A stretch of 64,000 nt of DNA from Moniliophthora roreri. Lineage: Eukaryota; Basidiomycota; Agaricomycetes; Agaricales; Marasmiaceae. Positions 1 through 10,409 of this stretch are shown here, in pieces; the first letter of the stretch is position 1; every line of letters starts with the position of its first letter. The notes below the pieces were generated by a model that was not told the DNA's origin, ran no database searches, and saw only the letters and a program-made list of their open reading frames with translations. The stretch spans positions 992,001 to 1,056,000 of the forward strand of contig LATX02000046.1 in NCBI GenBank assembly GCA_001466705.2, given 5' to 3'. The translations under genes and the position numbers were made by a program.

Positions 1-1
1 G

Positions 2-127
2 CAGCCGACCTTTGATCCACCGGCGACTCCACGAATGGGAACCGTAGAAGAGATGCCGGATATGGATGATAGGCCGGATACATCTTACGATTACGACACG
101 GAGTTGTACGGAGACGGAGAATCGTAG
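2..127 (+). CDS. C-terminal tail of retrotransposon polyprotein (partial)
   Basis: Forty-one codons are open from the window edge to TAG at 125-127. The peptide is acidic and rich in Asp, Glu, Pro and Tyr (for example DMDDRPDTSYDYD). No protease, reverse transcriptase, integrase or chromodomain residues are visible. It is assigned to the element only because it stops about 40 bases before the LTR, where the last element ORF normally ends. The 5' part is outside the window. Confidence 0.5.
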   Translation, partial: QPTFDPPATPRMGTVEEMPDMDDRPDTSYDYDTELYGDGES

Positions 128-168
128 ATAAAAGGCAAAACGGAGTTTGCCCCTTGTTGAGGGGGTAA

Positions 169-643
169 TGTTACAAACTTTCTTATTTCATCTCTTTCTT
201 TCCTTTCTCTCACTGTAATACCTCCTATGCTTCTTCTTCCATTGGACTCGTACACCTTCCCTGTCCCCATTTCCTTCTCATGCCTATGCTTCTTCTTCCA
301 TCAGACTCGTACACCTTCCCTGTCCCCATTTACCTATCCCTTTGTACTGTATTACTCAAATCCTGATAGCTTCGGGAAACCTTAGACAATCACCGAGTTC
401 GTCGGCTATCCGTATGTAGCTAGTATTTACTCGGTTGTAACATATTTAAGCGCTCAAGCTAAGACTCTAAGTCTTCAGCTTGACCTAGTTAATCTATACT
501 TGTGTCAACGCCGATATCGAAGGAACTCTGAACTTCAGTATCCACTGAACAAACTCGAACTTGAACTTGTAATAACTACTTCGAGCGGAGGTTACACTTC
601 GCTAAGGTAGTTGAGTTGACGTTGCTACGCAAGTAACGTAACA
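169..643 (+). repeat. 3' long terminal repeat, 475 bases
   Basis: The ends are perfect short inverted repeats, TGTTAC and GTAACA. Inside, 224-282 and 283-333 are a near-identical direct repeat (cctatgcttcttcttcca followed by gactcgtacaccttccctgt), so the LTR carries an internal tandem duplication of about 55 bases. The partner 5' LTR is outside the window, so age cannot be estimated here. Confidence 0.8.
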
Positions 644-1083
644 GTAAAGCATTGGAAAAGGTTGCCAGTGAGATTGGGGTGAACAGTATTACCTCTGGTA
701 AGTTGTCCTTGGTACCACTCAGCAACCATAGCAGAATCTAATCACAAACAATCTAGTTGCAATCACGTATGTCATGCAGAAGGTCACATACATCTTTCCT
801 ATTATCGGCAGCCGAAAAGTTGAGCATCTGAAACCCAACATAGAGGCTCTAGATATAATACTCTCCGACGAGCAGATCAAGTACCTGGAGAGCCAGCTAC
901 CATTTGATATTGGGTTCCTGATGAATCTCATTGTACATGATCTGTTTCTGGTGTGTTATTGATACCTCATATAGGTTCTAGGGTGATGGATCTGAGCCCA
1001 CTTTTCAGATGAAAACCATAGCCAACTTCCAGAAGGTACTCCATCCTAAGGCACTGGGTGCACCACAGCTGCCACCAAACTAG
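644..1083 (+). pseudogene. C-terminal remnant of an aldo-keto reductase (aryl-alcohol dehydrogenase type)
   Basis: Reading starts at the LTR edge with KALEKVASEIGV, breaks at a likely intron (gtaagt near 698 to ctag near 755), and continues as VTYIFPIIGSRKVEHLKPN and SDEQIKYLESQLPFDIGF. A last exon at 982-1083 reads GDGSEPTFQMKTIANF and ends at TAG. In fungal aryl-alcohol dehydrogenases the I(V/I)G(S/G)RKVEHL segment forms the cofactor-binding C-terminal part of the NADPH-dependent barrel. The barrel's N-terminal two-thirds, including the catalytic Asp/Tyr/Lys/His tetrad, are absent from the window. They may lie upstream of the retrotransposon or be lost. The last-exon splice is plausible, so the break is mainly the insertion. 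Confidence 0.8.
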
Positions 1084-3013
1084 GATGCTAAATTGGAAAG
1101 GCTTGTTGAGACAATGATTTCTGTTATTTGACTTTGACTTCCTAAACCTGTATCATGACCAAAGAAATGACATTATGCATTCAAGGAATGACTGGGGACA
1201 GTAGAGAACTTGAATATGTCGAGATCTTGTGAAAAATGGAAACCGGAAGGTTGAAGTGTGAATGTCAATGGTCAAAGGCTGGGTCTTATTCCATGTTGAG
1301 CTTATTGGAGCCATCCTTGGCTTCATGAACTGTTAGGTTCCTGTCATGGTAGTCTCCCAATTCCAAATTGAGATGTATAGTAGTTATGAGTTTGGAATAT
1401 AATGGAGAAGTCGTTCTTTATTGTACAGAAATTTTGAAGCACCTATCATGGAAATTGTCCCATGCTTGCACAGCCCTCAGCTTAGGCACTTTTTGAAGCA
1501 TCTAATGCAGAATTGTTCCCATGCTGCACAGCCCTTCCCCTGGGGCACTTTTTGAAGAATCTGTCACAGAAATTGTCCCATGCTTCCACAGCCCACTCAC
1601 TTTGGGGCACTTGATTGAATCACCCTCACTTTTTCTTTGAGTCAAATATTGTTATCTTTTTTTTTTTCCTTTGTCCATCTCCTTTGTCCTTGTGAATGTG
1701 TGCTAGTTGCTATAGTGCTATAACCTCTTTGCTCTTTATGCTGCAAGCTATGCCAACTGATAGGCATGAGATAAGTGTGGGAGGAATACTGGCATGAGAA
1801 AGTTCTACGTATTTCCCGCTTATTGATCATCATAATTGCTTTTCCTTAGATAAAGGAGGATTTATGTCCTTTGCTCCCCCTCCAGCTGTTATTGTGCACT
1901 CCAACTGTAAGATCACTTTTTTTTAAAAATTTTGGAGGGTTGCCATTGCTTCTTACCACATAGCATACAGAAATAAACACAATAAAGAAAAAAGCTGAAC
2001 TCGTTTATGTCAGCGGTTGATGCTGACCCACTCCTCAACAAGTTAATATTCTATAAATCTCAAGTAAACTATGAGTCTCCGTAATTTGACAAATGACCGT
2101 AAAACGCCATAAATTCGACTGTCCAAGGAGCTGGTGTCCGAAATCTGGGCTGTGACTGCTGGCATCTTTGGTAGCAACAATCTGGTACAGGTATAGGCCA
2201 CATCAGCAAACATGCCAGGTGCTTGCTGGCTTTTTACTGCTTTTAGGCATTTGCCGGTGTCTTCCGACAGTCAAGCGCCCCAATTATCCCACTTTTCCCA
2301 CTTACGGTCACACTCGTTTTGGGCCATTTCACTTGCAATACACCCTGACTGTAAGCTCTATTGAGTATATTCACATTTGGATAAAGGAGGGATGACAGAA
2401 AATCCGGTACGCTGGTAGCTTTTTTGGGCTCGGACCTAACTTGTGGCATCTCATCTTTCGGCCAAAAACTCCTAAAAAAAGGCAAGAAAAGCGGACTGAA
2501 ATGTAACCAGAATCACGTGCTAGGTTTTCTGATGGCCGGTGGGAACGAAGCCACACGGCCCGCCGCATCCGGCAGCTCCCATCACAGTCATGACTGACCA
2601 AACTAACCTGAACGTTGACCTTCACCTCAGCCATTCTAGGAGGACTAACAAAACTCCTAGGATCGTAACAGACACTACTTCAATGCATCGGTAGTCTTGT
2701 ACATCACATCAGTGTTCAACGGGGGTCTATGTCGCTCTTGAAGGTAAGCTTTCTTCATATCAGCCTCTTGTGATCGGCTCTTCCAATCAGGTATAACAAG
2801 ACTGAGGATATCATCAGGCCCATCGTATACAATCATTGTTCAATAATGCTCGTGCCTTGTATTCCCCAAATCTCAATGACCGAGCAGGTCGAAAGTACTT
2901 TTTTGGACCCATCCATCACCAATCTTCACTTGGTGAAGCAGCCCTGAACACAGTTCATCCAGTCACGCTTGTTGGCACATTACCCTACTGGTCGCATTGT
3001 GTTCAGCCTTTGA
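1084..3013. other. Gene-free stretch with one short tandem repeat
   Basis: There is no reading frame with recognisable protein character. Short frames at 2168-2634 overlap on both strands and look random. The only structure seen is the tandem repeat at 1432-1613, listed separately. The 3' untranslated region of the minus-strand gene ending at 3014 probably falls here. Confidence 0.5.
1432..1613. repeat. Three tandem copies of an approximately 60-base unit
   Basis: The units begin near 1432, 1491 and 1551. Each contains ttttgaag, then aattgt(t)cccatgct, then cacagccc, then ggcac. The copies are imperfect, with small indels and a few substitutions, so the array is not very recent. No coding frame runs through it. 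Confidence 0.85.
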
Positions 3014-4374
3014 TTAGATGCTATGTTTCAACATATACTCATAGTCCTCCATTGCATTCTCGGCCCGACGCTTCATCTCCCACACGGTTTCGTCATCCCA
3101 TTGGATAGCCCACTTCTTCACCTCGTCTTCAAGAACCAGCGGTTTGGAGTCCTGTGAATCAGTCAATCAGCATTTTTTTTGAAAGATAAAGCTGGTAAAA
3201 GATATAACCTCGCTTTTGATTACTCCTGTAGATTTTCCAATAGTCGACAAGAATGCCACATATGCCAGGTTTTCAAACCCATCCCTTGCATCCCAAGAGA
3301 ATCGGATTGGCGTAGGGTCGAGATCTAATAGTCGGCATAACTTGTCAATCTGGTGCAGTGAGTCGTTCACGAGCTTGTCCCCGTCAATGACAATCAGTAG
3401 ATTCTCTCTGCTTGGTCCTGCCGACTCTGCACCATTGGTGCAAGAATACCAAGCTTTGTAAAAATCAAACACCATGCACTGCCATTTAAACACTAAAAAG
3501 AGAGGCACATCGTCATCGAAGATGGTTCTGCTGAATGGTTCGGAAACACGCAGATACGAGGGAATGGCTCGAGCAGGATGGCGTATAATAAAAACTGGTG
3601 TCAGTGTCTTCAACAAACGGTCAGGCAGGAAGGTTGGGTTCGGTATAGGAAGTGGAGGCTCGGGAGTAGCATTAACTCTTTGACTTTGGTCCATGTCAAG
3701 GAAGCGGTCTTCCATGATGGGTTTTGGTCAAGTTTGGCCCTCCTCTTCGATATTTGCAGCGTGGACTCCAGAATTTATTAGATGCACGGTGTGTTCCTTG
3801 ATCATAACGACTTTATTCTGTATCATCATGATTCATAACAGGTAGCCAGAGAGTAAGTAATACTCTCACCTCGGATTCGGCGTCCTTAATCAAGGTCTGT
3901 ATGTCATCTAAACACTTTTGAAAGGTATGTCCTGGTAATATTCATAAGAGGCCCAGAAAGAAGTAACTGACTGGAATCACCTCTGAAGCCACCTGCATTC
4001 TCGCCACTGTCCGGGAAGAACTCGTCCAAGATTGGAGCTTTTCTAGGTGACGATCTTTCTGGATCAAAGACAAACACATCCTGTGAACCGTGTTAACTAG
4101 TCTTCCCGGGATACGTTCTACAGAGCTACTAACTATGAAAGAGTACTGTTATGAACAATCAGTTTAGGTTAACTTGCACATCACTGTAGGACCTATCACT
4201 AACTATGAAAGGGCACTGTTAAAGATTAGTTTATGACAATGCCGCTGAATGTGTACTCCCCACCTGCTTCATAATGAGGGAGGGATAGCTACCCATGATT
4301 TTAAAGAGCAAATTGGACGCTGTCTGCGGGTGTGAGAATACGAAAATGCACGAAGTTCTTTGTTTTCTGTCCAT
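3014..4374 (-). pseudogene. Sulfotransferase-like P-loop protein with one in-frame stop codon
   Basis: The five-exon model in perfect phase is 4374-4264, 4080-3981, 3931-3870, 3817-3209 and 3151-3014. Exon 1 reads IFVFSHPQTASNLLFKIM, a P-loop-like SHPxTASN start. Exon 4 carries TPVFIIRHPARAIPSYLR, matching the 3'-phosphate-binding region of sulfotransferase-fold proteins, and exon 5 ends YEYMLKHSI. Fungal members of this family are often labelled branched-chain-aminotransferase-like, although the fold is a sulfotransferase-type P-loop, and their substrates are unknown. Codon 30 of exon 4 is TGA (minus strand, 3730-3728) inside an otherwise open 609-base exon. No plausible intron removes it. 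This is therefore a nonsense allele, a young pseudogene or a base error; a C-to-T change in CGA would explain it. The last intron uses donor GTTATA. Total length without the stop is about 340 residues. Confidence 0.8.
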
Positions 4375-7239
4375 GTTCCGAGTTTCAAGAGGGAGAAAAA
4401 TATCAGCCAGGTAGCATGTAAGCTAGATATTTATCTCAGCAAATCCTGTCCTCATGATGGCATAAATCATCCGTCGTCCAATGTACCCAGGGCTGGCAAT
4501 GTGAGTGAGTGGTCGAGCGAACTGGGTCCATCTCCGCAGGGTCGTCCAGACAATCAATTATAACAAGTCCGAATATCCCCATAGGAAACGGAAGACTCAG
4601 ACTGAAATATGGATGCAGTGCCTGAGGTCGCTACTGAGAAGTGAGCACCTAATGGATGACTTCCTGTAGGGATTAATTGCCAAAATTTTGTCAATTAATC
4701 GTTTTGAAATGGCGAGCCGAGCTCGGCAAGGTGGGATGGAACCTCCCATCAGCGAGATTTGAAATAAAGTGGTGGTTCTAAATCTTCGTATCTAGGGAGT
4801 GGTCGGTACCCCTCCCTAGATGGTTTCTCATGCAATTTTCGCCTTCGTTTGAAATTCCTCATGATAAGCATTTGGTGGACCATCAGCTAGTACGAACGGG
4901 AAACGAGAGTGCAATTAACCTGGCAAATAACCCAGTTTCATTTCCTTTCAGGATCTCGTCGAAATTGCCAGTTGGCAATTAATTCTTACAGGAAGTCATT
5001 CAATTACATGCCAGAGGTTATGTGGTTATCCTAGAAGTGGTATGTATATTCTGATGAGAACGTACATCTGAGTGGAGTGGTTTGAGTTGCCGATACGTAC
5101 TTTTCGCCTTCCTCCACATTATAACACCCTCTTGAGTACCCTCATGTCGCCAAAATATAGCACTGGCCCGTCCTGGCACCCAACCAAGCCTCACCATGAC
5201 CCACCCTCTGCAGGTTTGAGCCTGAGCTCCCAAACAGATCTCTTGTGCATCACAACGTCACAATAAAAAAAAGTGTATACGGCTCACCAAAAAGAGAAGG
5301 GAACGTAAAATGAGGACGCAAGCGCAAGCATGCTCCCCGTCCCTCCTAACTTACATCTGGAAGGTACCTCCCCCATTGCGTGCAGGCATCCATGCATGTA
5401 AACATGTTTTCAGCTGTGCGGATCAGAAAGGCGATGGATTTTTCATTAGTGAATACGTACAGCACTAGCGGAAAAGTAAAATTTGCTGACATATGAAGAC
5501 GATTGACCCGAAACTATAACACGTTCCATAAAAAGTGAATAATCTTTTGAACCACCGTGTATAAAGGCAAGACAAGGCACCCATAACAATAGAGGAAGGC
5601 GATGATTGCTGAGATGTGTAAGAGCGAGTAATGAAACAATGAAATATCTGAGCCCAGGGCAAGGGGGGGGCAGGAAAAAAATTTAATATATAGCACCGGA
5701 TTTTTTTTTAAGAGGGTCTCAAAGGGAACCAACCATCCATCACATGCCAAATTACCCTATATGGAAAGGATGACATAAGCAGTGAATGACCGCTCACCTT
5801 TCTTTTGCTCCCCATCTTGCCAATACCACCTCTGCCTGATGTATTTGGGTTTTTAGAAGCTATGGGTTGCCTACAAACTGTCCCGGAGGTAAGAGAACCA
5901 TGGGATTTCATGAAACCAAATTGACATTCACAGTTGATGCCAAACTAGCGCACTAGCTGTGGTCCCAAGCATTGTCAACAATACACTCATTGTCAACTCA
6001 TTGTAGGGTCAAGAACCTTAGGGATAGCAAATTAGAAGTCTCAGATACAAAAATCTACCAAAATTGTTGACCAAAAGCCCCCAAAAGCAGCCAAAACTAC
6101 CAAAAAATTTCGGGTAGGAAAAATTTTTTAGTCGGCCTCCGGCCGAACCAACCAACCACCGGTATATGCCGGAACCACGGCCCGCCCCCCCCTTGGCCCG
6201 GGGGTCAAAGACAATGTTATTCGCACCAGCACATGATCTATACCGAAAAGAATCAGTTTTACTCCGGTGAAGATGACAAGAGATCACACCAAACTAGATC
6301 ATTCTCTGCTTCAATGCAGAAAAGCGAGAGCTGCGCGCGCAGGGAGCAGATAGGGTCTCTATCGTCGTTGTCGTGAAGCGGAATATTACATATAAATGTG
6401 ACAATCAACAATTTTTCCACCAACACGACAGTACGAATACAGCACGGCACCTCTATCCGCAGAACGCCCAAGCCTCCGGGACCGTTCAGCTTCTTCTTTG
6501 ATAATAGGTCTCGTGCGCTAGGGTGATATATCAACTATGGCACCGTTGTGATTGCTGCCGATGAGACGGTGCTGGGTATAACTTGACCAGAGTATGGGCC
6601 TGCGGACTGAAAAACGACGGTAAGTACGGCGTGTAGACGATGCACTTGAGCTAGAATTGTTACGTTCGTTATGCATAGAAAACAAAATGATTCCTATCTT
6701 TCCCACATACCTTGACGACGGTGTTTCGAGGATGAACGACGACGAACGACTCGGAGAACGCTGGATCGCAATTCTGATGGAAAACGGTGAATTACACAGG
6801 GAAGACGATTCAGTTCATTATCTTCTATGAATCAGACCCTACAGGCACTACTGTAAAGCTCCTTATCCTGAATCACCGATTCTGAATGATACTTGGAACC
6901 TGATACGGAGATGTGGTCTAGGTGGGATCGTGAAATGCCATAGTTCGCTGCATAACGGTTGCTTGCCATTTCTTCTAGTGCTGTACTCTGGGTTTCGTCG
7001 ATAGTCGTCCGGAGAGCGGATTTACTAATAGAGCTCGGTGTGTGGTGGTCGCACTCGTCCCTTCAAGATCCGATGAAACGGCTTGCCTGCTTCTCGCAGT
7101 CTCCCGTAAGCCAACTCAGTCATTCGGGCCTTGCTCGATATTAATGATAGAAATACCTGAGCTGAAGATGTTGATAAGCATCTTGAGAGTGAGGTCTAGG
7201 TGAGTCTGGACGATGGTGGTGGGAGCTATTTGGGCTAAT
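4375..7239. other. Gene-free stretch containing one MITE-like element
   Basis: It lies upstream of the sulfotransferase-like gene. The short frames on both strands (5018-5266, 5465-5911, 6018-6706) show no domain, consistent splice pattern or family resemblance. The region around 6060-6200 is low-complexity (runs of ccaaaa and c). The inverted-repeat element at 4657-4998 is listed separately. Confidence 0.45.
4657..4998. mobile_element. MITE-like element with approximately 26-base terminal inverted repeats
   Basis: The left end reads TGACTTCCTGTAGGGATTAA and then TTGCC. The reverse complement of the right end reads TGACTTCCTGTAAGAATTAA and then TTGCC. That gives about 25 matched bases with two differences over a 342-base span with no transposase. 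The flanks (aatgga, ttcaat) show no clear target-site duplication. The size and ends fit a non-autonomous DNA transposon, but the superfamily cannot be named. Confidence 0.7.
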
Positions 7240-7630
7240 AAGCAAAAACTTCCTCACTCCCAAAGTGTGCACAAACCCGACACGACCAACCAGTACGGCT
7301 GCGAATTCTCCGGCTCCAGAAGGCAAAAGGAAGAAATTGCCCTCTGCTCTCGTGCTCCCATCATTTGCGGAACTACGTTCCTTCACAGCTACCTTACTAG
7401 CCGCCTTCCTCGACCAATAATTTGCAAGCACATGATGAATGGGCGTTATTTTTTGTTCCTAGTAGGCGCCGGCGAGGGGGTGAAAACGAGGGAGGTGGTA
7501 GAGGAGAATGGATATACGCGTTTACGTGTATGGGCTGTTCTATGGCAATGAAGCGAGATTGAAGAGTGTTGTAAGGAAGTGCAAAACGATTTTGAGAAGG
7601 GGGAGGACTAGGCGTCTTCACGGGAGTGGG
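7240..7630 (+). pseudogene. Decayed partial copy of the gene at 29008-30874
   Basis: Base-level similarity runs from about 7275 to 7625 against about 30300-30660. Both contain ttctccggctcc, then (c)atcatttgcggaa(c/t)tacg, ttccttcaca/g, gaatggatat and attgaagag. In protein terms the copy keeps YGLFYGNEARLKSVVRKCK where the intact gene has YELFYGDEADLKRAVRKRK, but the reading frame shifts several times and the CAFC cysteine pair is lost. It corresponds only to the C-terminal third of the parent. Because it covers only exon 3 of the parent, it gives no evidence about whether the copy arose through RNA or DNA. Confidence 0.85.
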
Positions 7631-7863
7631 CGCCGGAATGGAACTGGTGGCGGCTGTGGACGTCTGCCATGGGCGTCTGCAAAGAAAGCGCCTGATCAGC
7701 TCTGATCAGTCAGCATTGTGCTGAGCGTCGAACCTTCTTACATAACTCTTTGAAGCTGTAGCTTCATATAGCCTCATGTTGAACAACACGTCTCTACTAT
7801 TACCGCTCATCGTCCATCCATAATATTCTTCGCAGGTCCCCTGGTGACCGACAAAACACGAGG

Positions 7864-9150
7864 ATGGGTTTCAAAACTACCCGCCGGGCACATAGTATGA
7901 ATGGTGGGGGAGGGCGTGATGACACTATATGGGACGAAGTAAGTCATTCAAAATGCATCCACGTTGTTGAATCTGACCCCATCGCTTCGCACAATCGTAC
8001 CGCGATCAATCACGTCAAGGTCAAAGAGCCCGAAAAGCAGGATGCCAGAGAAAACACACAATCTGCTGAGCCTGCAGATGAGGAGGTGAGCTGCGCTCGC
8101 TCGATGTTGAAACACAGCTAACAGCTACCCACAACTTAGATACGACACGTTCGTCGTGGCGATATGATCATGTACGAAGAGCTGTACTCGGAGGACGAGG
8201 ATCACATGCGGTGGGAGCATTATTCCGCCGACCTAGACAACGCGGAGATAATGAAAATACATCATCCTATTATCGACGTTCGCCGAACCATTCAGAGGAC
8301 GGAGATTTTCGGTGAAGCTCATAAGTGGTTCACAACTGTTTGTTATCATGGCGACGACGCATTAAAAGTGCGTAGATGGATAAAAATGCACTGATTGCCA
8401 CCTAACGCGAACCGTGCAGCTCTGGGAGGAAGACTTCAGGCGATTATCGCAAATAGAGTACGTGAATCAAGCACAGCATGCTCGTACCATCTCTGACTAA
8501 GCACCCTAGTCATTCAAATACTTTTCGGCTCTATGGCATCAATACTTCAAGCATCCCATCACTTATCTTTCGCCATGGTACGCTGAAAATTTTCTAGTCA
8601 ACCCTCCATTAAATAACAGCCCACGCAGAGTCCATGCCGTTAAGGCAGCTTGTCAAGGAAATATCGTTAGTAGTGGATCAATATAATGGTCTGGTACAAG
8701 TGAGTATATACCGAGCTCTCTTCTGGAGATGATGAAGCTCATATGAGGCCCACATTTTCATAGGACGAAGTCAACCGCGCTATTCAGCCGCACACAAGCT
8801 CCGAGGGGGATCCGATGCGTCGTAAGCCGGAAGCTCCATCGCCCCCATTAAGTAAAGATCCTCCTCCCTTGAAGAGCGAGCCCCGAATATCAGATTCTTT
8901 CGAATCACCACCCAAATACCCCAAAACTTTTCGCAAGCGGGAGTTTGCTAGAGGTTTTCGTGCCAAGCCAACTAGACGCAATTTTGAGCCTGTGTTTGGA
9001 GCAGAGGCAGCGACCCAGACGCAGGACAGCCGTTTTGAGGAAATCGTCGAAGATCCGAGTCCTCCACGTGAGGGTGCCGATCGAAATGCTTCAGTCCCTT
9101 GGTGGAAGGTAGCAAGTAGCATGTTCGACATATCTGCATTCCCGGTATGA
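7864..9150 (+). CDS. Copy A: short divergent member of the pseudokinase-like WWSW-tail family
   Basis: The six exons are phase-checked: 7864-8085, 8140-8367, 8420-8457, 8510-8577, 8620-8699 and 8764-9150, giving 340 residues. Exons 2-5 match the family: HVRRGDM aligns with VIRGDI, FTTVCYHGDDALK with FTAISYHGRDAEK, LYGINTSSIPSLIF with LFGINRSKVPTLLF. The exon after the YHG exon is exactly 38 bases, as in copy C. The last exon is Pro/Glu/Arg-rich and ends WWKVASSMFDISAFPV, a diverged form of the family tail SWWSW...SDISAFA. It lacks the N-terminal DQYNQTT motif and the whole approximately 350-residue middle region. All frames are open, so it may be functional. No enzyme activity is predicted because no catalytic lysine, HRD or DFG is present. 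The start is the first ATG of the open exon and upstream exons are possible. Confidence 0.75.
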
Positions 9151-10363
9151 ATGTGCCATGCATTAGATTGCCAGAGTCTTTAGCTTCGAATGAGGTATGC
9201 GTTACAGTACAACAACATTCGTGCATCAATATCTGATATCGTGCAGCCTGGGCCGTGTAGTATCAAGGAATATGGGGTGAAAACTGTGTCAAACGCACAA
9301 GTTTGGATTTTTTATTCTGAGTCGCAGTCCGAGTTATAATTATAATCATTGTAAATTTCTGTAGAGTTGACATTCATCAATATATGTACTAACCACAGCG
9401 AGGCGCAATAATGCAACGTACCCCCTCGTATGTTGACCCGTTTCCCGCCGAAGATCGACGAAGGTACGAATCTCTTGATAATTGACTTGAACACGAGCAT
9501 TCTCCGTGTACTAAGCTTTCGCCTGGATCCACGCTAAAGAGTAGACTGGATTCGTTGACCTTGGGGTATTGCTCTATGATAGCGATGACGAGAGGATTCC
9601 AGGGATAAATCTGCATGAATGTACATACTCAGATTCCTCACGTTATCGATATTGAAGGTCAAGCAAGAAGACCGTACGTAAAGCTTTGACGAAGTCCGAC
9701 ACCCAATTAAGCGATTTACTCGGTTGAAACACTTCATCTAAGGGTATCCTTGCAGTCTGAGTGCAAGCATAGAAGGGAAGGCGGAAAGGAGAGATCGGAG
9801 ACACTGAATGTGGACGCAACCTGTGATGCACAGAACGTATATGTGGGTCTTGTGAGTGTGACGGCCATGGCCCCAGACGCGTCTGACTCTCGGTTCTCAA
9901 TCCTCCTCTTTCCACAACAGTCAAGCCTTCGTCAACCCGCAAGGCACATCACCGCCTGGCCATTTTCCTGTCTTTACGTCCAATGCATGCCTCGTCAATG
10001 GATTGATGGACGGGCTTGTTGGTGTGTCAACGTTGAGTTTTATTTCCTACCAAATTCTGAATTCCTACCTTAGTTTTATCTCTAGTAATACATTAAAACC
10101 TTCGAAGGCTACATTGGTCACAGAAGCGTTGTCCCCGACGCCTGACAAATCGCCCACGGACCGGAAAGGTTGCAAACGAACGAATATCGATGACTCACGT
10201 ACAGAGAAAGTCATTGGACCGTCACTTTTATGCCTGGCTTTCAAGATTTCAAATTTCAAGGCTCATGAATGTTATAGATAGTAAGATTCCCTGTTATCGC
10301 TTGGTTTACCCTGTCCTGACAGATTGCCCCAGATTTCGGCAGGACTTCACAGCCTTTTTAGTC
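9151..10363. other. Intergenic stretch, nothing assigned
   Basis: Minus-strand frames at 9312-9942 (for example LVIAIIEQYPKVNESS and LDEVFQPSKSLNWVSDF) look mildly protein-like, but they could not be joined into a spliced model or matched to a family. They could be remnants. No repeats or RNA genes were seen. Confidence 0.35.
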
Positions 10364-10409
10364 ATGCAATCATGCTCTTTCTCCCAGAATCCTAGCCCAA
10401 GGTTAGACA

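Larger units (their letters stand above)
1..643 (+). mobile_element. 3' end of an LTR retrotransposon (internal tail plus complete LTR)
   Basis: The window opens inside an element whose 5' part lies upstream. A reading frame ends at a TAG (125-127), followed by a purine-rich tract (gagggggtaa, about 159-168) and then a sequence that starts TGTTAC at 169 and ends GTAACA at 643. A purine tract directly before a TG...CA-type terminal repeat is the normal 3' architecture of Ty3/Copia-class elements. A TATA-like tatttaag lies near 444 inside the LTR. The superfamily cannot be decided because no pol domains are in view. The LTR end abuts aldo-keto reductase coding sequence, so the element probably inserted into that gene. 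Confidence 0.8.
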
